A stretch of DNA of 64,000 bases, from assembly GCA_037975125.1 (NCBI GenBank), contig CM075855.1, forward strand, positions 81,281,085-81,345,084, written 5' to 3'. This stretch comes from Latrodectus hesperus (Eukaryota; Arthropoda; Arachnida; Araneae; Theridiidae). A program made the position numbers and the translations under genes. Each line of letters starts with the position of its first letter. Position 1 is the stretch's first letter. The notes beneath the pieces are model-generated. The model had not been told where the DNA came from and did not search any database. It worked only from the letters and a program-made list of their open reading frames with translations. Below, piece by piece: positions 63,392 to 64,000 of the stretch.

Positions 63392-63952
63392 GAGAGAGAT
63401 GCAGAATGTATGGATTCAAGTATGTAAGTCTTGTAAAAAGATTCTGCAAGACTTAAATTTAAAATTTTTAAATCACTATTTTTTCAGAAATTGAACTCTT
63501 GTAAATTCTATTGTTTTCTATTAGTTTTTATTTAGTATCTTATTTATCTATTAGTTAAGTGGGGCAAATTGAGTTCTAATTTTTTATGATAAAAATTTCA
63601 GATGGTCTAGCATTCCTTTGATGTATCCCACCACATACCTTTTCTCAGTTCCTAGTTCAGCATTCGTTGCTTTAGCTTGCTTGAATGTATTTATTGGAAT
63701 AGTCACTACTCTTTCTACTTATATTTTAGAACTCTTCACTGATCAGGTATTATATTGAGTTTCATATATGTTTTCATATTATATAATTATATTTTCATTT
63801 TATGTCACTCATCTTAATTTTTATTAAGGAATTACAAGACATTGCTGGGATTTTGAAGCAAGTTTATTTGATCTTTCCTCATTATTGTCTTGGTCGAGGG
63901 CTCATGGACCTTTTCACAAATCAACTTGCCTACGAAACCCTAGCAAAATTTG
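20463..63952 (+). CDS. ABCA1/4/7-type ABC transporter, 37 coding exons, 3' end outside window
   Basis: Joined exons give about 1,897 codons without a stop, all with GT-AG introns and matching phases. The N-terminus [14 protein letters not shown] is the classic ABCA start. Order: TM1 (about 23-44), extracellular domain 1 (about 45-662), first membrane domain (663-880), NBD1 with Walker [11 protein letters not shown] (965-974), Q-loop Gln1012, LSGGMQ (1064-1069), Walker B ILDEP (1086-1090) and H-loop His1120, regulatory linker (about 1160-1385), TM7 (about 1437-1460), extracellular domain 2 with TGRNISD and VWFNNKGW motifs, then TM8 onward. Family members of about 2,200 residues end with a second NBD, which lies beyond the right edge. 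Known relatives use ATP to move phospholipids, sterols or retinoid-lipids across membranes; the substrate here is unknown. The family is certain, the exact orthologue (ABCA1, 4 or 7-like) is not. Transposons sit in several introns but none breaks an exon. Confidence 0.95.
20529..22661. other. Intron with decayed tRNA-like SINE fragments
   Basis: Minus-strand tRNA-like signals: a B-box-like GGGTTCGATCAG near 21362-21373, and TGGTAGCGCAATTG with a weak GGTACAAACC near 21965-22030. Both have slightly higher GC than the flanks. They look like old SINE copies, but I could not delimit them or find duplications. Nothing else is recognised. Confidence 0.35.
22662..22755 (+). CDS. ABCA coding exon 2 (TM1)
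   Basis: Residues 23-53. Hydrophobic [17 protein letters not shown] forms the first transmembrane helix, leading into extracellular domain 1. Ends phase 1 at CAGT|GTAAGT. Confidence 0.93.
22756..24961. other. Intron containing a SINE and an AT hairpin
   Basis: Holds an AT-only hairpin (arms about 22966-22980 and 22989-23003) and a minus-strand SINE at 23621-23892. No other feature seen. Confidence 0.45.
23621..23892 (-). repeat. tRNA-derived SINE, family C
   Basis: On the minus strand: a tRNA-like head with A-box-like TGGCATAGTTGTAGCG and B-box-like GAGGTTCCATTCTAG, then a body ending in GGGCTGTCATGCCACAGAG. It is GC-richer than the intron around it. No clear target-site duplication was identified, so both ends are approximate. 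Confidence 0.65.
24962..25103 (+). CDS. ABCA coding exon 3
   Basis: Residues 54-100. Contains the family motif KAMPSAG shortly after TM1 and several cysteines (for example ICTFNNTC) expected in the disulfide-bonded extracellular domain. Donor AC|GTAAGT, phase 2. Confidence 0.95.
25290..25438 (+). CDS. ABCA coding exon 4
   Basis: Residues 101-150 of extracellular domain 1, a charged helical stretch. The upstream intron is only 186 nt. Donor TTTG|GTAAGG, phase 1. Confidence 0.9.
25439..29178. other. Two introns flanking coding exon 5; no other feature seen
   Basis: 25439-27737 and 27875-29178 are AT-rich with no recognisable element, RNA gene or extra exon. Confidence 0.45.
27738..27874 (+). 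CDS. ABCA coding exon 5
   Basis: Residues 151-196, extracellular domain 1. Acceptor CTCTTTTTTAG, donor AAAG|GTGAAA, phase 0. Confidence 0.88.
29179..29370 (+). CDS. ABCA coding exon 6
   Basis: Residues 197-260, extracellular domain 1; includes a CSSDGL-type cysteine turn and a second Cys (ELCKLDAP). 64 codons, phase 0 at both ends. Confidence 0.9.
29454..29546 (+). CDS. ABCA coding exon 7
   Basis: Residues 261-291, extracellular domain 1. Separated from exon 6 by an 83-nt intron. 31 codons, phase 0 at both ends. Confidence 0.85.
29903..29940 (-). repeat. Family A SINE fragment
   Basis: AATTTAGAAGCAGTGACTAAGC closely matches AATTTAGAAGCAGGAACCAAGC at about 3550 in copy 1. Only the distal part of the SINE is present. 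Confidence 0.5.
30052..30111. repeat. Short inverted repeat
   Basis: ATGCTTATACTAT at 30052-30064 pairs with ATAGTATAAGCAT at 30099-30111 (13 bp perfect), with partial pairing further in. MITE-like, but no target duplication was identified. Confidence 0.7.
30413..30453. repeat. Short inverted repeat
   Basis: AGTTTCAGCTAAC (30413-30425) and GTTAGCTGAAACT (30441-30453), 13-bp perfect arms with a 15-nt loop. Confidence 0.85.
30777..30840. repeat. Inverted repeat, 23-bp arms
   Basis: Arms 30777-30799 and 30818-30840 match at 21 of 23 positions. AT-rich, so chance is possible, but the length is notable. Confidence 0.7.
31183..31450 (+). CDS. ABCA coding exon 8
   Basis: Residues 292-380, extracellular domain 1; one of the largest exons. 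Contains [10 protein letters not shown] and a charged helix. Donor CAA|GTAAGT, phase 1. Confidence 0.92.
31451..33392. other. Intron, nothing recognised
   Basis: About 1.9 kb AT-rich, no repeat family or exon seen. Confidence 0.45.
33393..33532 (+). CDS. ABCA coding exon 9
   Basis: Residues 381-427. CNNLFRTLE and [18 protein letters not shown] match a conserved block of ABCA1-type extracellular domain 1 (W..LKP...GKILY.P). Phase 0 end. Confidence 0.95.
34475..34597 (+). CDS. ABCA coding exon 10
   Basis: Residues 428-468, extracellular domain 1, continuing the conserved VNETF block; has a potential N-glycosylation NST. Phase 0 at both ends. Confidence 0.9.
35647..35850 (+). CDS. ABCA coding exon 11
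   Basis: Residues 469-536, extracellular domain 1, mostly helical and variable in the family. Acceptor TTTTATGTAG, donor CAG|GTCAGT, phase 0. Confidence 0.9.
36385..36450. repeat. (TA)n microsatellite
   Basis: Uninterrupted TA run of about 33 units inside the intron, 89 bp before exon 12. Confidence 0.97.
36539..36741 (+). CDS. ABCA coding exon 12
   Basis: Residues 537-603. Starts CFEMNRF and contains LWAGVVFTN and [11 protein letters not shown], matching the conserved end of ABCA1-type extracellular domain 1. Donor ATAG|GTATGT, phase 2. Confidence 0.96.
36742..38270. other. Intron carrying a mariner relic
   Basis: Holds the deleted mariner at 37386-38007. The remainder is AT-rich with no further feature. 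Confidence 0.5.
37386..38007 (-). mobile_element. Internally deleted Hsmar1-like mariner
   Basis: Minus-strand frames read [17 protein letters not shown] and [10 protein letters not shown], the N-terminal DNA-binding region of mariner transposases. They jump straight to [13 protein letters not shown] (third catalytic Asp region) and the C-terminal [11 protein letters not shown] block, so the middle with the first two catalytic Asp residues is missing. The ends TTGGGTTGTTCACAAAGTAATTTTG (left, at 37386) and, on the other strand, TTTGGTTGGTACCTTTTCAAG (right) resemble the terminal repeats of the Hsmar1/cecropia-type group. Length is about 620 bp versus about 1.3 kb for intact elements. Several stops confirm it is dead. 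Confidence 0.8.
38271..38447 (+). CDS. ABCA coding exon 13
   Basis: Residues 604-662, end of extracellular domain 1: [20 protein letters not shown] and [12 protein letters not shown], then QQFPYPCY leading to the second membrane helix. Phase 2 end. Confidence 0.96.
39217..39439 (+). CDS. ABCA coding exon 14 (TM2-TM3)
   Basis: Residues 663-737. Two hydrophobic segments flank [18 protein letters not shown], the conserved cytosolic coupling loop of ABCA membrane domains. Phase 0 end. Confidence 0.97.
40320..40541 (+). CDS. ABCA coding exon 15 (TM4-TM5)
   Basis: Residues 738-811. [18 protein letters not shown] and [16 protein letters not shown] are highly conserved membrane-domain motifs. Phase 0 at both ends. 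Confidence 0.97.
40948..41152 (+). CDS. ABCA coding exon 16 (TM6 region)
   Basis: Residues 812-879. [20 protein letters not shown] and [11 protein letters not shown] are hallmark ABCA1-group motifs. Donor CCTG|GTAAAC, phase 1. Confidence 0.97.
41982..42089 (+). CDS. ABCA coding exon 17
   Basis: Residues 880-915. [19 protein letters not shown] is the conserved cytosolic segment following TM6, linking to NBD1. Phase 1 at both ends. Confidence 0.96.
42296..42473 (+). CDS. ABCA coding exon 18 (NBD1, Walker A)
   Basis: Residues 916-974. [14 protein letters not shown] opens the ATPase domain; [10 protein letters not shown] (965-974) is Walker A with the catalytic Lys971. Donor at ACTAT|GTAAGT, phase 2. 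Confidence 0.98.
42474..43181. other. Intron with an unclassified mid-GC patch
   Basis: About 42540-42970 is less AT-rich than the flanks and has the loosely similar ends CAACAACATTGTGATGG and CACAACATTGGTGGTCAC. It may be a decayed repeat; not classified. Confidence 0.3.
43182..43313 (+). CDS. ABCA coding exon 19 (NBD1, Q-loop)
   Basis: Residues 975-1018. [14 protein letters not shown] follows Walker [10 protein letters not shown] supplies the Q-loop Gln1012. The junction codon makes Ile975 where many relatives have Met, a conservative change. Confidence 0.97.
43399..43538 (+). CDS. ABCA coding exon 20 (NBD1 helical part)
   Basis: Residues 1019-1065. [15 protein letters not shown] is the conserved helical subdomain; the exon ends within the signature motif at LS|GGMQ. 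The preceding intron is 85 nt. Phase 1 end. Confidence 0.97.
43845..43982 (+). CDS. ABCA coding exon 21 (NBD1, signature and Walker B)
   Basis: Residues 1066-1111. GGMQRKLSI completes the signature motif; [11 protein letters not shown] provides Walker B Asp1088 and catalytic Glu1089. Phase 1 at both ends. Confidence 0.98.
43983..45449. other. Intron carrying a 922-bp TIR element
   Basis: Holds the element at 44345-45266. The rest is AT-rich without further features. Confidence 0.5.
44345..45266. mobile_element. Non-autonomous pogo/Tc1-like TIR element
   Basis: Bounded by TA on both sides (44343-44344 and 45267-45268). Left end CTGTCTTTTCCTGTATATAATCC; the right end on the opposite strand reads CCATATTTTCCTGTATATAATCC, so 19 of 23 bases match, with a continuous 15-base core. 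Both ends carry several copies of an ATAATCTGC/ATAATCCGC-like word, one forming the hairpin TTGCAGCAG...CTGCTGCAA (44428-44453). No transposase frame was found, so it is non-autonomous or decayed. Confidence 0.75.
45450..45694 (+). CDS. ABCA coding exon 22 (NBD1 end, regulatory linker start)
   Basis: Residues 1112-1193. [18 protein letters not shown] carries the H-loop His1120; [22 protein letters not shown] closes the ATPase domain. A Ser/Thr-rich linker follows. I place the donor at TCAAGT|GTAAAT; reading through it meets a stop within four codons. Confidence 0.96.
45695..47145. other. Intron with a repeat shared with the pogo element downstream
   Basis: AT-rich. 46863-47008 duplicates a segment of the pogo-like element (see separate entry). 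Nothing else recognised. Confidence 0.5.
46863..47008 (+). repeat. Direct repeat of a pogo-element segment
   Basis: Matches 49131-49277 in the same orientation with few differences (shared TACGGTAGTGGTAATTAA, ATGATTGTTTCACATA, ATAGCCCACTAA and ATAAAATATGGTATCTAAAT blocks). The second copy lies inside the pogo-like element, between its coding remnant and its right end. Confidence 0.9.
47146..47260 (+). CDS. ABCA coding exon 23 (regulatory linker)
   Basis: Residues 1194-1231, acidic and serine-rich ([14 protein letters not shown]), as usual for the poorly conserved phosphorylatable linker after NBD1. Phase 0 to phase 1. Supported by frame continuity on both sides. Confidence 0.85.
47764..49057 (+). 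pseudogene. Decayed pogo-type (POGK-like) transposase
   Basis: Translated in pieces from different frames: an N-terminal HTH start ([14 protein letters not shown]), a second DNA-binding segment ([21 protein letters not shown]), [18 protein letters not shown], the DDE domain with [21 protein letters not shown] and [14 protein letters not shown], and an acidic tail ending at a TAA at 49055-49057. All three catalytic Asp positions (NAD, LD, PLD) can still be seen. Stops near 48283, 48348 and 48534, and frameshifts before [10 protein letters not shown] and near 48070, make it non-functional. Confidence 0.85.
48693..48722. repeat. Hairpin inside the pogo transposase remnant
   Basis: Arms ACAACCCCTGGAC (48693-48705) and GTCCAGGGGTTGT (48710-48722) are perfect, with a GTTA loop. 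It sits exactly at the third catalytic motif. Confidence 0.9.
49131..49277 (+). repeat. Second copy of the direct repeat (inside the pogo element)
   Basis: Pairs with 46863-47008. It is non-coding DNA between the transposase stop and the right terminal repeat. A sub-word TTCATTGTTGTATAAAA recurs near 49312. Confidence 0.9.
49526..50789 (-). mobile_element. Full-length mariner element (inactivated)
   Basis: Terminal inverted repeats of 29 bp (49526-49554 and 50761-50789, starting CGAGGGT) match at 26 of 29 positions. Both ends are flanked by TA, and the right side runs directly into a TA microsatellite. Length is 1,264 bp, as expected for mariner. It carries one transposase gene on the minus strand that keeps its length but has two internal stops. 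Confidence 0.92.
49587..50627 (-). pseudogene. Mariner transposase with two in-frame stops
   Basis: From the ATG at 50627 (MELT) to the stop at 49587 the frame is uninterrupted by indels: 347 codons, the usual mariner length. Premature stops are TGA at codon 5 and a TAA within the FR-FREFKNG motif. The N-terminal HTH ([17 protein letters not shown]) and GRPPSAV linker are recognisable. The catalytic region reads [10 protein letters not shown], where the first Asp of the DD34D triad is Asn. [11 protein letters not shown] holds the second Asp, and CDFWLF the third, 34 residues on. SETMAR-like annotations in databases derive from such genes. Confidence 0.92.
50790..50823. repeat. (TA)n microsatellite abutting the mariner
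   Basis: TA run beginning at the right boundary of the mariner. The left boundary also has a short TATATATA, so the element probably landed inside a TA array. Confidence 0.9.
52260..52474 (+). CDS. ABCA coding exon 24 (end of regulatory domain 1)
   Basis: Residues 1232-1303. [20 protein letters not shown] and [14 protein letters not shown] are the conserved C-terminal segment after NBD1 in ABCA proteins. Phase 0 end. Confidence 0.96.
52962..53028 (+). CDS. ABCA coding exon 25
   Basis: Residues 1304-1325: VFLKVTG completes the conserved SLEE-V/I-FLKV motif, then an acidic stretch. Donor GATG|GTAAAA, phase 1. Confidence 0.93.
53771..53917 (+). CDS. ABCA coding exon 26 (variable linker, possible cassette)
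   Basis: Residues 1326-1374, charged and not conserved. 147 nt, phase 1 at both ends, so skipping would keep the frame. Good acceptor TTTATTATAG and donor CAG|GTAAAA. Confidence 0.75.
55755..55784 (+). CDS. ABCA coding exon 27, 30-nt microexon (possible cassette)
   Basis: Ten codons ([10 protein letters not shown]) between a strong acceptor CTTGTTGCAG and donor ATTG|GTAAGT. It is phase 1 at both ends, exactly as its neighbours need, but frame fit alone is weak proof for so short an exon. It lies in the linker before TM7. Confidence 0.55.
57165..57319 (+). CDS. ABCA coding exon 28 (segment before TM7)
   Basis: Residues 1385-1436. [20 protein letters not shown] and [14 protein letters not shown] match the conserved cytosolic run into TM7 (QF..LL.KR...A.R..K...Q). 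Donor GAA|GTAATT, phase 0. Confidence 0.92.
57945..58072 (+). CDS. ABCA coding exon 29 (TM7)
   Basis: Residues 1437-1478. [20 protein letters not shown] is the seventh membrane helix and [10 protein letters not shown] starts extracellular domain 2. Phase 2 end. Confidence 0.96.
58559..58657 (+). CDS. ABCA coding exon 30
   Basis: Residues 1479-1511 of extracellular domain 2; YGTRCVKD contains a conserved cysteine. Phase 2 at both ends. Confidence 0.92.
59327..59566 (+). CDS. ABCA coding exon 31
   Basis: Residues 1512-1591 of extracellular domain 2. A cysteine cluster ([10 protein letters not shown]) and [14 protein letters not shown] are conserved ABCA1-group features. Phase 2 end. Confidence 0.96.
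60292..60421 (-). CDS. Isolated exon-like segment on the opposite strand
   Basis: Read on the minus strand: acceptor GTTTGCTTTAG at 60422, then 130 nt, then donor AAG|GTAAGA at 60291. One frame is open throughout and encodes 43 residues ([20 protein letters not shown], then an acidic DVDEHMQD helix), probably coiled-coil-like. The GC content and CAG/CTG codon use stand out from the intron. I do not recognise the family. It may be one exon of a gene on the other strand, with neighbours elsewhere in the introns or outside the window, or a captured gene fragment. Confidence 0.55.
60727..60910 (+). CDS. ABCA coding exon 32
   Basis: Residues 1592-1653. Starts [12 protein letters not shown] (the conserved RYGGFSLG motif of extracellular domain 2). 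Donor AAA|GTAAGA, phase 0. Confidence 0.96.
61161..61330 (+). CDS. ABCA coding exon 33
   Basis: Residues 1654-1709. [20 protein letters not shown] and the NHPMNFTQ motif are conserved at the end of extracellular domain 2. Phase 2 end. Confidence 0.97.
61410..61587 (+). CDS. ABCA coding exon 34 (TM8-TM9)
   Basis: Residues 1710-1769. [19 protein letters not shown] and [19 protein letters not shown] are highly conserved in the second membrane domain. The upstream intron is 79 nt. Phase 0 end. Confidence 0.97.
62604..62719 (+). CDS. ABCA coding exon 35
   Basis: Residues 1770-1807, largely hydrophobic ([13 protein letters not shown] and FVLLLFLYG), two membrane-helix stretches. Donor TATGG|GTAAGT, phase 2. 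Confidence 0.94.
63305..63382. repeat. (TA)n microsatellite
   Basis: About 39 TA units, interrupted only at the right end. Confidence 0.97.
63602..63746 (+). CDS. ABCA coding exon 36
   Basis: Residues 1808-1856. [18 protein letters not shown] and FTDQ are conserved in the second membrane domain. Phase 2 start, phase 0 end. Confidence 0.96.
63829..63952 (+). CDS. ABCA coding exon 37 (last in window)
   Basis: Residues 1857-1897. [14 protein letters not shown] is a hallmark just before the last membrane helix. Donor TTTG|GTAAGT, phase 1. The final helix and NBD2 lie beyond the window. Confidence 0.96.
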
Positions 63953-64000
63953 GTAAGTAGGGAATATTTTTATAAAAAATATTATATTATTTATTAAATA

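Larger units (their letters stand above)
61588..63601. other. Introns around exon 35
   Basis: 61588-62603 and 62720-63601. AT-rich, with a long (TA)n tract at 63305-63382. No other feature recognised. Confidence 0.45.

Overview
The window is AT-rich eukaryotic DNA: long introns, GT-AG splice sites, (AT)n microsatellites, SINEs, retroelement relics and several Tc1/mariner/pogo DNA transposons. It is most likely arthropod. The mix of BEL/Pao, tRNA-derived SINEs and AT-rich intergenic DNA would fit a chelicerate such as a spider, but that placement is inference. There are no bacterial-type operons, CRISPR arrays or phage genes.

Bases 1-17.9 kb are intergenic and repeat-rich. They hold the 3' part of a BEL/Pao LTR retrotransposon (1-2777: end of reverse transcriptase, RNase H, integrase, internal deletion, 3' LTR). 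They also hold two copies of one tRNA-derived SINE (about 3536-3757 and 13205-13432), a second SINE family with clear target-site duplications (14663-14833), an unexplained GC-rich island (9775-10340), a perfect 25-bp hairpin (11756-11811) and a large fold-back with two arms of about 235 bp (12030-12542).

From about 17.9 kb to the right edge there is one gene on the + strand: an ABCA-subfamily full-length ABC transporter of the ABCA1/4/7 type. I place a TATA + initiator core promoter at 17869-17907, a 5'UTR exon to 18531, the start codon at 20463, and 37 coding exons whose reading frames join without a break. They give about 1,897 codons: TM1, large extracellular domain 1, the first membrane domain, the complete first nucleotide-binding domain (Walker A, Q-loop, signature, Walker B, H-loop), the regulatory linker, TM7, extracellular domain 2 and most of the second membrane domain. 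The window ends before NBD2. Two adjacent linker exons, one only 30 nt long, are phase-symmetric and could be skipped without changing frame.

The introns carry transposons: an internally deleted Hsmar1-like mariner (37386-38007), a 922-bp TIR element with iterated subterminal motifs (44345-45266), a nearly complete pogo/Tigger (POGK-like) element (47519-49460), a complete-length but inactivated mariner (49526-50789) and SINE fragments. One intron also holds a well-formed 130-nt exon on the opposite strand (60292-60421), with good splice sites and an open frame, that I could not assign to a family. No wholly new system is evident. The best leads are the large fold-back, the antisense exon, the microexon pair and the segment shared between the pogo element and DNA upstream of it.
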